NCBI GenBank assembly: GCA_949132985.1
Contig: CASCGD010000014.1
Span: 1 to 41,384 of the forward strand
DNA: 41,384 nt
DNA from: an uncultured Lachnospiraceae bacterium
GTDB lineage: Bacteria; Bacillota; Clostridia; Lachnospirales; Lachnospiraceae
Direction: 5' to 3'
The position numbers and the translations under genes were made by a program. This document shows, in pieces, positions 32,564-40,861 of the stretch. The notes below the pieces were generated by a model, which did no database searches, had not been told where the DNA came from, and was given only the letters and a program-made list of their open reading frames with translations. Positions within the stretch are counted from its first letter, which is position 1. Each line of letters opens with the position of its first letter.

Positions 32564-32794
32564 TTACTCGTCAAACTCCACCGTGACAAAGAATCCCTTC
32601 GGCGTATTTTTGATCTCCCTGACAATCCCCTCTTTGCTTACAATCCGCTCCTGATAGGTAAAATTCGCGGACATCGCATAGGCATTCCCAAGCGTGTAAT
32701 AATAAGAATTGGGCAGCTTCCCCTCTGTAACCGGAAGCACATCTCCCTCCTGCACCAGTCCGGTGCGTTCCATCTTAAATTCGATTTTCCTCAT
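32564..32794 (-). CDS. Small conserved-looking hypothetical protein
   Basis: A 76-residue protein starting MRKIEFKMERTGLVQEGDVL, with aromatic patches (SYYYTLGNAYAM, ANFTYQERI) and an acidic end VTVEFDE. It is probably a small beta-rich cytoplasmic domain; it has no signal or membrane segment. A promoter lies 30 bases upstream and YjbQ follows after 29 bases. I do not recognise the family. Confidence 0.65.
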   Translation of the reverse strand: MRKIEFKMERTGLVQEGDVLPVTEGKLPNSYYYTLGNAYAMSANFTYQERIVSKEGIVREIKNTPKGFFVTVEFDE

Positions 32795-32823
32795 ATGTCC
32801 TCTTCCCTGTCATCTAATACAAT

Positions 32824-32853
32824 AGCATACATCAAAATGTGCAAAAAGTCCAA
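32824..32853 (-). promoter_or_regulatory. Promoter for the 76-aa/YjbQ/TetR genes
   Basis: On the minus strand TTGGAC (32848-32853) and TATGCT (32824-32829) are 18 bases apart, about 30 bases before the start of the 76-residue gene. Both boxes are moderate matches. The remainder of 32854-33047 is AT-rich and carries TTTACT-17-TATGCT toward the BIG2 gene on the plus strand. Confidence 0.45.
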
Positions 32854-33047
32854 CGGATTTTATGCATTCTGCACATGAGCAAAGATTTCATTTCAGCGGT
32901 TTCCCTAATTTACTTTTTCACACATCAATGCTATGCTGAATACAGGGTTCGACAGGTTCTTTCCTTTCTGACACACGACCACTTCTACCCATCATATGCA
33001 AGTAAAATCTTCATATTTCTTAAAATTCATAAAAAGGAGGAACATTT

Positions 33048-33848
33048 ATGAACAGTCATTCCCATCCATTGATGCGGCGTATCATGCTGATATTTTTCTT
33101 ATCATCTGCGCTGCTGCTGTCACAGACGGGTACGGCGCACGCTGCAGGCAGCAATCCGTTTCCTTTCGTCCTGCTGACCTGTTACCAGAAGACCATTCCC
33201 ATCGACGGGCAGTTTGTTCTGGCCGCCGTCACCTCAAACGGCAAATTCCCGACCTTTCGGAGCAGTAAATCCTCGATTGCCAGCGTGAATACCTACGGGC
33301 TCGTCACCGGAAAAAAGTCCGGCACCTGCACGATCACCGCAAAGATTAAAAACGCGGAAGCGTCCTGCAAGGTCACTGTCGAGGCATCCACCATAACGCT
33401 GAGCCAGAGCAGCGCCATATTAGAAAACGGCGCCACGCTCCAGCTTTCCGCTGATGTTTCCACCGGTCACGAGGTCAAATGGAAGTCCTCATCCTCCGCC
33501 ATCGCAAGCATAGATGAGGACGGGCTTGTCACCGCAAAAAAATGCGGTAGCACAACTGTTCGTGCCACCGCTGACGGCGTGAGCGCCAAATGCAAAATCA
33601 CGGTCAAAAAGCCCTCCCTTTCTCTGAATCGTTCCAGTATCACCCTCTATCCGATGGAGCACTTCCAGCTGGTAGCAAGCTGCTCGTCGAACCGGGCGCT
33701 CACCTTCCGTTCATCCTCTTCCGCAGTGGCGGCCGTGGATGAAAACGGGCAGATTACCGCAAAGAAAAAGGGAACTGCGACGATCACGGTAAAGGTGGAC
33801 GGCGTCAGCCGCACCTGCAAGGTCACCGTCAAAAAGCCGGCTGAGTAA
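33048..33848 (+). CDS. Secreted protein with three BIG2 Ig-like domains
   Basis: A 266-residue secreted protein. Residues 1-33 form a signal peptide with a likely cut after GTAHAA. Three bacterial Ig-like 2 repeats follow at about 40-110, 112-190 and 192-265, each with the SSxxAxVxxxGxVTxKKxGxxTI-type pattern and ending in CKVTV or CKITV. The second and third repeats each hold a Cys, possibly for a disulfide. There is no LPXTG anchor or membrane tail, so it is released or held by non-covalent binding. BIG2 domains are found in adhesins and wall enzymes; no catalytic domain is present here. AAAGGAGG precedes the ATG. It stands alone between divergent and convergent neighbours. Confidence 0.85.
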   Translation: MNSHSHPLMRRIMLIFFLSSALLLSQTGTAHAAGSNPFPFVLLTCYQKTIPIDGQFVLAAVTSNGKFPTFRSSKSSIASVNTYGLVTGKKSGTCTITAKIKNAEASCKVTVEASTITLSQSSAILENGATLQLSADVSTGHEVKWKSSSSAIASIDEDGLVTAKKCGSTTVRATADGVSAKCKITVKKPSLSLNRSSITLYPMEHFQLVASCSSNRALTFRSSSSAVAAVDENGQITAKKKGTATITVKVDGVSRTCKVTVKKPAE

Positions 33849-33909
33849 AGCACGCTCCGGCCGGCATCAGGATGAAAACCGTACACCGGGACAGGCAGCG
33901 TCATAGCCT

Positions 33910-34818
33910 TTAGTCAATCAGGCAGTTAACACCGCTCGGATCTGTCGGACCTACATTTACGCGGCTGTTTTCAGGCACCGATGAGGTGATGAAAGCACCG
34001 CCGCCGATGGTGGAATTGTCGCCCACTACCGTCTCGCCCCCGAGTATACTCGCGTTGGAGTAAACGGTGACGTTGTTGCCGATTGTCGGATGCCTCTTAA
34101 CGTTGGCCAGAAGCTGCCCCTTTCGGGTGGAAAGTGCTCCCAGCGTCACGCCCTGATAGAGCTTCACATTGTTTCCGATCTCCGTCGTCTCACCGATCAC
34201 CACGCCGGTCCCGTGGTCGATAAAGAAATATTCACCGATGGTTGCACCCGGGTTAATATCAATTCCCGTGCCGGAATGCGCATACTCGGTCATGATACGC
34301 GGCACAAACGGCACCTTGCTCACATACAGCTCATGCGCAATGCGGTAGACAAAAATCGCAAAAAAACCAGGATAAGAAAAAATGACCTCCTCCCTGCTCT
34401 TTGCTGCGGGGTCTCCGTCGAAACCTGCCTGCACATCTTTCAGCAAAAGCTCCTGCAGAATCGGGATACGCGTTGCGAAACGACAGCTGATACTTTCCGC
34501 CGTCTGCATAAGCTCCTCACGGGAACGCCCCGCCTGATCCGCGCAGTCCAGTGCGATTGCAATCAGCTCACGAAGCTTGTGGATCGCGCTGCTGCACTTA
34601 TATGCCACGTAATCATCCAGATTACTCTGGAGGCAGGTCTCCTGCTCCATATATCCGGCAAACATGACACAGCGCAGCTCCTTGATGATCTCCTTGACCT
34701 GATTTCGATTTGGCAGTCTGCGGTCCTCTACGGCCCTCAAAAGCTCGTATCTCTCGTAATTTTTCTGAATATCCATGATTGCCTGGTTTAACAGCGCCTG
34801 ATTTTCTTTTTCTCTCAT
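33910..34818 (-). CDS. cysE: Serine O-acetyltransferase (EpsC/CysE type)
   Basis: A 302-residue acetyltransferase. The N-terminal helical region (about 1-170) is followed by a left-handed beta-helix of hexapeptide repeats with GIDINPGATIGEYFFIDHGT, GVVIGETTEIGNNVKLYQGV and KRHPTIGNNVTVYSNASILG. The His-Asp pair in the DHGT region is catalytic. The length and long N-terminus match the EpsC-type enzymes of Clostridia. It makes O-acetylserine from serine and acetyl-CoA for cysteine synthesis. The start at 34818 has AGAGAGGA upstream; an earlier ATG lies in the leader. Cysteine synthase is not adjacent. Confidence 0.93.
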   Translation of the reverse strand: MREKENQALLNQAIMDIQKNYERYELLRAVEDRRLPNRNQVKEIIKELRCVMFAGYMEQETCLQSNLDDYVAYKCSSAIHKLRELIAIALDCADQAGRSREELMQTAESISCRFATRIPILQELLLKDVQAGFDGDPAAKSREEVIFSYPGFFAIFVYRIAHELYVSKVPFVPRIMTEYAHSGTGIDINPGATIGEYFFIDHGTGVVIGETTEIGNNVKLYQGVTLGALSTRKGQLLANVKRHPTIGNNVTVYSNASILGGETVVGDNSTIGGGAFITSSVPENSRVNVGPTDPSGVNCLID

Positions 34819-34841
34819 TACTATATCCTCTCTGGGGCTTT

Positions 34842-34920
34842 CGACAACGCCCGTTCGCTTCACTCCCGGGCAGGTCGCCAAAAGACATACACTTGTTCAA
34901 ATACCGAAATTTCGATATTT
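34842..34920. promoter_or_regulatory. Structured cysE leader: hairpin plus 22-bp palindrome
   Basis: The 34899-34920 palindrome has core CGAAATTTCG flanked by AAATA-N and N-TATTT, perfect except at the two N positions. Closer to the gene, a stem pairs CGAC and GCCCG with CGGGC and GTCG (34842-34877). No T-box sequence (GGGTGGNACCGCG) is present. The palindrome could bind a cysteine-responsive repressor or act as RNA structure. Confidence 0.45.
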
Positions 34921-34977
34921 ATCTGTTCGGTTTGTCGCCTTCACGTCAGGCCCTTCATAAGAACAGCTCATGTATGT

Positions 34978-35006
34978 ATCATATGCCTTTTAACTTGAAA
35001 AAGCAA
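34978..35006 (-). promoter_or_regulatory. Probable cysE promoter
   Basis: On the minus strand TTGCTT (35001-35006) and TATGAT (34978-34983) are 17 bases apart, predicting a leader of about 150 bases before cysE that contains the palindrome and stem at 34842-34920. Confidence 0.45.
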
Positions 35007-35068
35007 CACGTCCATCCACACCTCACGCTGAATCGGACTGTCATTCATTACTTTTCATACCCTTTCTC

Positions 35069-35794
35069 TCATACATCCTCCGGTTTGCCTCTCCGCTTTT
35101 TCCACATGTCGCCCACCGATACTACAACAAAAACAACCACCACCATGATCACAAGCCGCACAATGACATCTGCCATCCAGCCGGCCTTCCCGTGACGATA
35201 CATGTCAAGCACATAGACGGAATCCAGATCGTAATCCTCCGCCATCACATCCAGCATCCTGCGCTCCTCCGTGGTAGTGTAGCGGACATATCCGACCGGA
35301 TAATTTTCCGCGCCGGTCAGCGCCAGATAGTCATCAAAATAGACACACAGCCAGGAACCGTCCGTCAGCTCTTTCAAATAGTAGCGATTATAAAAGCAGC
35401 CTCCCACAATGTCCTGGAACAGCCGTTCCCTGACCGGAAGCGGGTAATCGGCAGATCGGTATTCCGATACGTAGGTAGCCCTCCTCCCGCCGCCCCTTCT
35501 GCGATAGTAGTGCATCCCCTCCTGCTTTACATCCCGCAGTCGTGCCAGCGGACAGGCTACCAACTCCCCTCCGGTTATGGTAGCCGGAGCCTGCGAGAGG
35601 AAAAAGTCTTCCACATCCTCCTGTCCGTCAATTTGACGGACCTCCTTTGTGGGACGCTGGCCCTGCCCCGTCCCCTCACCGGCCCACAGATCATACAGCC
35701 AGCCTGTAGGTGTCGCCACAAGAATGAAAAGCCCTAAAATCACCCACACAAAATTTTTCACTGCATTGAGCACAGAAACCGCCCCATTTTTCAT
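35069..35794 (-). CDS. Hypothetical membrane protein with extracytoplasmic domain
   Basis: A 241-residue protein. One membrane helix near the start (FVWVILGLFILVATPTGWLY) and one near the end (DVIVRLVIMVVVVFVVVSVG) enclose a domain of about 150 residues that probably lies outside the cell, ending in a basic cytoplasmic tail (KKRRGKPEDV). The middle has GGELVACPLARLRDVKQEGM and a Tyr-rich stretch YRRRGGGRRATYVSEYRS. The Thr/Ala signature of known enzymes is missing and I do not recognise the family. It has its own promoter at 35850-35877 and GGAGGAAT upstream. Confidence 0.65.
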   Translation of the reverse strand: MKNGAVSVLNAVKNFVWVILGLFILVATPTGWLYDLWAGEGTGQGQRPTKEVRQIDGQEDVEDFFLSQAPATITGGELVACPLARLRDVKQEGMHYYRRRGGGRRATYVSEYRSADYPLPVRERLFQDIVGGCFYNRYYLKELTDGSWLCVYFDDYLALTGAENYPVGYVRYTTTEERRMLDVMAEDYDLDSVYVLDMYRHGKAGWMADVIVRLVIMVVVVFVVVSVGDMWKKRRGKPEDV

Positions 35795-35849
35795 CTCCCG
35801 TATTCCTCCGCCAAAATTGTTCTCTGTAAAAAATCAACTGTTAAATCCT

Positions 35850-35877
35850 ATTATAACTCTGTTCTTCCATTTTTCAA
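35850..35877 (-). promoter_or_regulatory. Promoter of the 241-residue membrane protein gene
   Basis: On the minus strand TTGAAA (35872-35877) and a perfect TATAAT (35850-35855) are 16 bases apart, 56 bases upstream of the start. Confidence 0.65.
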
Positions 35878-35960
35878 GCGCCGAAAGCCTCTCCGCCCTC
35901 TGTAATTTTTGCGCAGACCATCACTTTTTCTGATCAGCTTTCGAATCAAAAAAGCTAATT

Positions 35961-36440
35961 TCAATGATCGCCGCCACCCGAAGCGTCGGTACCCTTCTGC
36001 GGAAAAAAGTTCAGCATAATCGCAAACAAAATCCCTATCAGCACAAGGCAAAATTCATTGATAATAAAAAAAATGGAATAGTCCTGACTTACAAGAAAAT
36101 GCGTCCCGATGACCGCATTGAGTGAGACTGTCGTCTCCCATTTCAAGAGCTGGCAGGCAGTCGCCATCAGAAAAATATAAATACCGTAATCCACCCACGC
36201 CCAGGGCACGGCCTGAAAGATCGTGCAGGCGAGCACGGCGGACAGAAAAAAAGTGATCACCCGCCGATAGGACAGCTGTACAGTCTCCCACCTGGTTGTC
36301 ACAATCGTAATCAGCGTGATAATACCTGCGGCGGTGGCATTTTGCAGCTCCAAAAGCTCTGCCACAAAAATAGCAAGACTGCTGCCCACCGCTATTTTCA
36401 AAGACTGCCAAAAAATTTTCAGATAAGGGTTCTCGCTCAT
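35961..36440 (-). CDS. Aromatic acid exporter family-type membrane protein
   Basis: A 159-residue protein with four to five hydrophobic helices, resembling the N-terminal membrane domain of aromatic-acid-exporter family 1 (ArAE_1, related to FUSC): LKIAVGSSLAIFVAELLELQ, NATAAGIITLITIVTTRWET and AVIGTHFL. Larger members have a soluble C-terminal domain of about 150 residues, which is absent here; an overlapping frame beyond the stop does not resemble it, so this is a short form rather than a clear frameshift. Its start overlaps the previous gene by 4 bases, in one operon with the CmpB-like and HD genes. Confidence 0.65.
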   Translation of the reverse strand: MSENPYLKIFWQSLKIAVGSSLAIFVAELLELQNATAAGIITLITIVTTRWETVQLSYRRVITFFLSAVLACTIFQAVPWAWVDYGIYIFLMATACQLLKWETTVSLNAVIGTHFLVSQDYSIFFIINEFCLVLIGILFAIMLNFFPQKGTDASGGGDH

Positions 36441-37258
36441 CCGGATCTCCTGCCGGTGCCGATGTATCTCTTAATAAATTCCAGCACCATCTCTCTGGAG
36501 TATGCCCGTTTTTCCTTCTCCTTATCAGTACTCCGAAAGCCCTCGACGCGTTTTAGCGCCAGACGATACGCTTTGCCCATATCCTGGACCGCCCGGCTCA
36601 TATTTTCACTCGAAAAGCGCGCCCGCTCGTCGGAAAAGAGCACCGCACCCGCGGCCTGCGTCTTTTCCTGAATCGAATTGACAAACTGCTCCATGTGCTG
36701 ATTCAGTGCATGCTCCATCGCCACAACATTCCGCTCAAAATGCGTCAGCGCCGACACGGTGAGCGTCGCATCCACCGCCACGACCGCCATGAACAGAAGC
36801 GAGACAGCCTCCATCCACAGCGGGGAAAGCCATCCTGTCATCCGCCGCACCAGCGGCGCCACACCGTAAATGACCACCAGCCCGGCCACGCCAAAGCCCA
36901 TCGACGCAGGCAGACACACCCGCCCGTGAATATTGAACGGTATGCTGCTGTAGTCCCACCAATAAGCGTGAAACAGCTTTTCCAGCACATAGGAGGTGAT
37001 ATATTCCAGCACGATGCTGCCAAAAAATGCCACGGCAAAAATCTGCCACCAGAGAAATTCCTGCTCCCCTTTAACCAGTATCGCATCATCGATGAATGTA
37101 ATAAGCGCCGCCCCCACGCCGTAAATCGGGCACACCGGGCCGTAGAGAAACCCCCGGTTCTCCCAGTATCCGTTTTTGATCGTGCAGAAAACAGACTCGT
37201 AGAGCCAGCCCATACCGCTGTATATCACAAAATATACAAAATATTTGCTAATCCACAT
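36437..37258 (-). CDS. CmpB-family (putative ABC permease) membrane protein
   Basis: A 273-residue protein of the family labelled ABC_trans_CmpB. Typical features are the N-terminal YFVYFVIYSGMGWLYESVFC, NRGFLYGPVCPIYGVGAALI and LEKLFHAYWWDYSSIPFNIHG, then GRVCLPASMGFGV. Five membrane helices are visible, followed by a helical, charged cytoplasmic C-terminus (about 185-273). The permease label is historical; no ATPase is nearby and the role is unknown. The start overlaps the HD gene by 11 bases, so the two are translationally coupled. Confidence 0.8.
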   Translation of the reverse strand: MWISKYFVYFVIYSGMGWLYESVFCTIKNGYWENRGFLYGPVCPIYGVGAALITFIDDAILVKGEQEFLWWQIFAVAFFGSIVLEYITSYVLEKLFHAYWWDYSSIPFNIHGRVCLPASMGFGVAGLVVIYGVAPLVRRMTGWLSPLWMEAVSLLFMAVVAVDATLTVSALTHFERNVVAMEHALNQHMEQFVNSIQEKTQAAGAVLFSDERARFSSENMSRAVQDMGKAYRLALKRVEGFRSTDKEKEKRAYSREMVLEFIKRYIGTGRRSG

Positions 37259-37730
37259 ACCGCTTCTCCCTTTTCCTCATTGCCACGGTCTCTGCGGTAG
37301 AGACATACTTATCAACCAAACATAAAATCCACGCTTCTCTTGTCCTCGGAAGCCTCGTGATCGTCAGCGGCCACATATGCGTTAAAATCATCGACCGCTC
37401 CCTCGCGCCGATATGAAAATACTTTTCCGCATTCGCACAGGACTTATCCGGATGATGATATCCGTGCAAACGGTGCGATTTATCATTTTCGTGCCAGTCA
37501 TACAAATAAAAATCATGCAGAAATGCACCCCGCACAAGCGTCCCTTCATCCGCGCCCATTTTCCACCGGCGGTTTAACGCAAAGCACATCTGTGTCACCC
37601 GTTCCACATGGTCATAGGTGGAAATCGAGCCATGCTGAATATACTGCTTCATCTCCTGAACCTTCGGGTGCCTGCGCCACTCCCGCAGAAGTCCGTCCAA
37701 CACCCTCTGTTCCTCCCTCGAAAGCTTCAT
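37248..37730 (-). CDS. HD-domain phosphohydrolase
   Basis: A 160-residue HD-domain protein. The metal-binding residues are seen in YDHVERVTQMC (first His), FLHDFYLYDWH (His-Asp), LHGYHHPDKS and the later Asp in CLVDKYVS. The family hydrolyses phosphate esters, often nucleotides; the substrate is unknown. It is the first gene of a three-gene operon HD-CmpB-ArAE-like, with its own promoter. The C-terminus is Lys/Arg-rich and overlaps the next gene. Confidence 0.85.
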   Translation of the reverse strand: MKLSREEQRVLDGLLREWRRHPKVQEMKQYIQHGSISTYDHVERVTQMCFALNRRWKMGADEGTLVRGAFLHDFYLYDWHENDKSHRLHGYHHPDKSCANAEKYFHIGARERSMILTHMWPLTITRLPRTREAWILCLVDKYVSTAETVAMRKREKRYVD

Positions 37731-37760
37731 TTAAAAATCACCTGTCCCTTCGCCTTATCC

Positions 37761-37789
37761 AGTATATAATATATGCCCACATAACACAA
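37761..37789 (-). promoter_or_regulatory. Promoter of the HD operon
   Basis: On the minus strand TTGTGT (37784-37789) and TATACT (37761-37766) are 17 bases apart, about 30 bases before the HD gene start. Confidence 0.6.
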
Positions 37790-37851
37790 ATTAAATTTTA
37801 ATAAACAGCATTTCTTTTCAGCGCTTTCACACCAGGCATTTCCGATGCACG

Positions 37852-37881
37852 AAAAAAACCGGAGAAAATCTCCGGTTTTTT
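37852..37881 (-). terminator. Terminator of the feo operon
   Basis: CCGGAGA (37859-37865) and TCTCCGG (37869-37875) form a stem with a 3-base loop; A7 precedes and T6 follows, so it can terminate in both directions. It ends the feo transcript 43 bases after the Cys-rich gene. Confidence 0.9.
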
Positions 37882-37924
37882 CGCGTATGGCTTACGCTTG
37901 TATGTTTGTATGATAAAGGAATTG

Positions 37925-38059
37925 TTAATGGCATCCTTTGCACCGGCTGCAATCGCCGCCGCAAACAGGGGATTTGCCGTTTTTTCTATCCCTGATCATG
38001 CTTCGGATAATGAGGGCCACCACTGCGCCCAGTCCAACCAGTACGATAAATGTTCCCAT
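37925..38059 (-). CDS. FeoB-associated Cys-rich membrane protein
   Basis: A 44-residue protein: an N-terminal membrane helix (MGTFIVLVGLGAVVALIIRS), a basic stretch RDRKNGK and a Cys-rich tail SPVCGGDCSRCKGCH. Such tiny proteins follow feoB in many Firmicutes and are thought to assist ferrous iron handling, possibly as a FeoC-like accessory or metal chaperone. GGGAGGG stands before the ATG. A TATAAT-type promoter at 38203-38230 and a 150-base structured spacer precede it, so it may be made in excess over FeoB. Confidence 0.85.
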   Translation of the reverse strand: MGTFIVLVGLGAVVALIIRSMIRDRKNGKSPVCGGDCSRCKGCH

Positions 38060-38202
38060 CTGTGAGTCCCTCCCTGTTTTCTGTCATGATACCGCTTTTT
38101 CTAACTTCTTGCCTCGCCTTCCGCTTGCACGCGCCAAGCGACCTGATATTACTCGCACGAACCTCATGCTTCACCTTCGGCCCGCATTCGCTAAGTGCTC
38201 AT

Positions 38203-38230
38203 ATTATACCACTCTATTTTGCTTTTGCAA
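38203..38230 (-). promoter_or_regulatory. Possible promoter for the Cys-rich gene inside feoB end
   Basis: On the minus strand TTGCAA (38225-38230, within the last feoB codons) and a perfect TATAAT (38203-38208) are 16 bases apart. The following 38060-38202 stretch is gene-free, contains a GCTTG/CAAGC stem and looks like a dispersed-repeat sequence. Confidence 0.45.
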
Positions 38231-40376
38231 CCTTCACATTCGTCTCCAGATGATCACTCACCTTATAAGGACGCACCAGCAGGTAGATAAACGCCACCAC
38301 AAACAAAATCGCGATAATGGTTCCGATACCGAAAGCCCCGGTGGTAAACACGGTTCCGATCTGATAGATGCACATCGCAACAATATATGCAAGAATACAC
38401 TGATAACCAATCGCGAACCAGAACCATTTTGCATTGTTCATCTCACGCTTGATGGCGCCCATCGCCGCAAAGCAGGGAGCACACAGCAGATTAAATACCA
38501 TAAATCCGTAGGCTGCCACAGGAGTCATGACCTGTGTAAGCTCTCCCCAGATCTCCGCGCCGTCCTCTGCCACCTCGGCAAAACCAAAGAGCATACCGAA
38601 GGTTGCAACGACGTTCTCCTTTGCGATCAGGCCGCCCACAGCGGCAACCGCCATCCGCCAGCCCTGACCTGCCTGCGTCCAGCCCAGCGGAGCGAAAATC
38701 CAGCCGATAGCGCCTCCGATCTTTGCCAGAATGCTGGCATCCAGCTGCTCTGCCTCAAGCATGCCAAAGCTTCCGTCGATCCAGCCAAAGCTCATCAAAA
38801 ACCACAATACAATCGTAGATAACAGAATAATCGTACCCGCTTTTTTGATAAAGGACCAGCCCCGCTCCCACATGGACCGCAGAACATTTCCCACGGTGGG
38901 CATATGGTAAGCAGGAAGCTCCATAACAAAGGGAGCCGGATCACCCGCAAACATTTTTGTCTTCTTCAAAATAATGCCGGAGCAGACGATTGCAGCGATA
39001 CCGATGAGCCATGCGCTCCATGAAATCAGACCGGAGTTATCGAAAAATGCACCTGCAATCATCGCGATAATCGGCAGCTTTGCACCGCAGGGAACAAACG
39101 TCGTCGTCATAATGGTCATCTTGCGGTCACGGTCACTCTCAATGGTACGGGATGCCATAATACCCGGCACACCGCAGCCAGAGCCGACCAGCATCGGGAT
39201 AAAGGATTTACCCGACAGGCCGAACTTGCGGAAAATGCGGTCCATGATAAACGCGACACGCGCCATGTAGCCGCAGGACTCCAAAAACGCAAGGAAAATA
39301 AACAGCACCAGCATCTGGGGCACGAAGCCAAGAACAGCTCCCACGCCTGCCACAATACCGTCGAGAATCAATCCCATAAGCCAGTCAGCACAGCCGATGG
39401 ATATCAGAGCAGACTCCACTGCCGGAGGAATAATCTCGCCAAAAAGCACATCGTTCGTCCAGTCCGTCACAAACGCGCCAACGGTGGACACCGATACATA
39501 GTAAACGACAAACATGATCGCTATAAAAATCGGCAGCGCCAGAATCCGGTTCGTCACAATCCGGTCAATCTTATCGGAAACTGTCAGCGCCTCCTTTGCA
39601 CTTGCCTTTGAAATGCATTTGCTGATGATGGATGAAATATATTCATAGCGCGCGTTTGTGATGATGCTCTCCGCATCATCGTCCATGGCGCTTTCCAGCT
39701 TCTCGATTTCCGCGTCAACAGCGGGAACGCTGTTCAAATTATCGCCAATCTTGTCGTCGCGCTCCAGAAGCTTGATGGCAAAAAAGCGTCTCTGCGACGC
39801 AGCAACCCCGGAGAGCTTTGCGCCGACAGCGTCAATCGCCTCCTCCAGCGCCGCTTCAAAAGCCACGGGCGCGGGAGCCGACGCTTGCTTTGTCGCCAGA
39901 GCAACCGCCTTTTCCGCGGCTTTCTGAACGCCGGTTCCCTTCAATGCGGAAATTTCCAGCACCTCGCAGCCCAGCTGCTTTGACAGCTCGGACGGCTGGA
40001 ACTTATCGCCGTTTTTCGCCATGATGTCTGCCATATTGACAGCGATTACCATCGGAATGCCCAGTTCCAAAAGCTGTGTCGTCAAATATAGATTGCGCTC
40101 CAGGTTCGTCCCGTCTACAATATTCAAAATCGCGTCCGGCCGCTCGCCGATAAGGTAATTACGCGCAACAACCTCCTCCAATGTATAGGGGGAAAGGGAA
40201 TAGATACCCGGAAGATCCATAATGACCACATCCTTGTGACCTTTCAGCTTTCCCTCCTTTTTTTCTACCGTAACACCCGGCCAGTTGCCCACAAACTGAT
40301 TGGAACCAGTCAGTGCATTAAATAATGTTGTCTTACCGGAGTTCGGATTTCCGGCAAGTGCAATTTTTACCGCCAT
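38214..40376 (-). CDS. feoB: Ferrous iron transporter FeoB
   Basis: About 721 residues. The N-terminal G-protein domain holds G1 GNPNSGKTT, G3 DLPGIYSLSPYT, G4 NMAD and G5 SALKGTG. A helical guanine-dissociation-inhibitor-like region (about 170-260) follows, then a membrane domain with two Gate motifs, including the Cys-bearing GSGCGVPGIMASRTIESDRD. It imports Fe(II) using GTP. The start MAVKIALAGN at 40376 is chosen because GAAAGGA is nine bases upstream; an ATG at 40382 is too close, and longer forms cover the leader. It follows two feoA genes. Confidence 0.97.
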   Translation of the reverse strand: MAVKIALAGNPNSGKTTLFNALTGSNQFVGNWPGVTVEKKEGKLKGHKDVVIMDLPGIYSLSPYTLEEVVARNYLIGERPDAILNIVDGTNLERNLYLTTQLLELGIPMVIAVNMADIMAKNGDKFQPSELSKQLGCEVLEISALKGTGVQKAAEKAVALATKQASAPAPVAFEAALEEAIDAVGAKLSGVAASQRRFFAIKLLERDDKIGDNLNSVPAVDAEIEKLESAMDDDAESIITNARYEYISSIISKCISKASAKEALTVSDKIDRIVTNRILALPIFIAIMFVVYYVSVSTVGAFVTDWTNDVLFGEIIPPAVESALISIGCADWLMGLILDGIVAGVGAVLGFVPQMLVLFIFLAFLESCGYMARVAFIMDRIFRKFGLSGKSFIPMLVGSGCGVPGIMASRTIESDRDRKMTIMTTTFVPCGAKLPIIAMIAGAFFDNSGLISWSAWLIGIAAIVCSGIILKKTKMFAGDPAPFVMELPAYHMPTVGNVLRSMWERGWSFIKKAGTIILLSTIVLWFLMSFGWIDGSFGMLEAEQLDASILAKIGGAIGWIFAPLGWTQAGQGWRMAVAAVGGLIAKENVVATFGMLFGFAEVAEDGAEIWGELTQVMTPVAAYGFMVFNLLCAPCFAAMGAIKREMNNAKWFWFAIGYQCILAYIVAMCIYQIGTVFTTGAFGIGTIIAILFVVAFIYLLVRPYKVSDHLETNVKVAKAK

Positions 40377-40429
40377 AATCATTTTCCTTTCTATGTAACA
40401 TTTATTCCCGCCGACAGCGAACCGGTCAG

Positions 40430-40536
40430 CCGCATTTATGCGGATTACCCGGCTGCTTTTGCGATGGTCAAATACTCCGCTGCATACATTCGGGCATCTG
40501 ATTTGTCCAGACTTTCTTTTGTTAGCATAAGCTAAC
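40430..40536. promoter_or_regulatory. feoA-feoB spacer with two palindromes
   Basis: The 229-base gap before feoB (40377-40605) carries a CCGCAT-TT-ATGCGG stem (40430-40443) and GTTAGC-ATAA-GCTAAC (40521-40536, perfect 6-bp arms). The second recalls DtxR-like iron-repressor sites in having TTAGC/GCTAA halves. No strong promoter was identified, so these may be leader-RNA structures or an operator. Confidence 0.35.
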
Positions 40537-40605
40537 TTCGCGTCAAAAATAAAAGACCGCTCCCGGACTGTTTTGCTCCGGCATTCCTGCCCGCCGGATT
40601 CCATT

Positions 40606-40827
40606 TTACTGTACGTCGATCATTTCTGCATCTGCCTTGCGCAGCGACAGCTCATAGCCCCGCACACTCACCTCCACCGGATCACCCAGCGGAGCTACCT
40701 TGCGCACGTAGACTTCAACGCCCTTTGTGATTCCCATGTCCATAATTCTTCTCTTCACCGGGCCCTCGCCGTTCAACTTCACAACCCTGACGGTTGATCC
40801 GACCCTCGCTTCCTTTAAGGTGCTCAT
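40606..40827 (-). CDS. feoA: FeoA-domain protein (second copy)
   Basis: A 73-residue SH3-fold FeoA protein starting MSTLKEARVGSTVRVVKLNG with the family's RRIMDMGITKGVEVYVRK and a C-terminal LRKADAEMIDV. It probably stimulates or gates FeoB through its G domain. GGAGGAG precedes the ATG, and the upstream feoA ends 34 bases before it. Longer in-frame starts lack a ribosome site. Confidence 0.93.
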   Translation of the reverse strand: MSTLKEARVGSTVRVVKLNGEGPVKRRIMDMGITKGVEVYVRKVAPLGDPVEVSVRGYELSLRKADAEMIDVQ

Positions 40828-40861
40828 ACAACTCCTCCATTCTGATTTTATTTGGAAAGGT

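Noticed and set aside
34819-35006. T-box riboswitch for cysE
   Set aside because: The conserved T-box sequence is absent on the transcribed strand.
35851-36051. Possible frameshifted C-terminus of the ArAE-like gene
   Set aside because: The alternative frame is mostly Arg/Lys and does not resemble the soluble C-terminal domain of larger family members; the 159-residue form is self-consistent.
37986-38174. A 62-codon minus frame before the Cys-rich gene
   Set aside because: It has no ribosome site and overlaps the well-supported Cys-rich gene in another frame; the sequence looks like a dispersed repeat.
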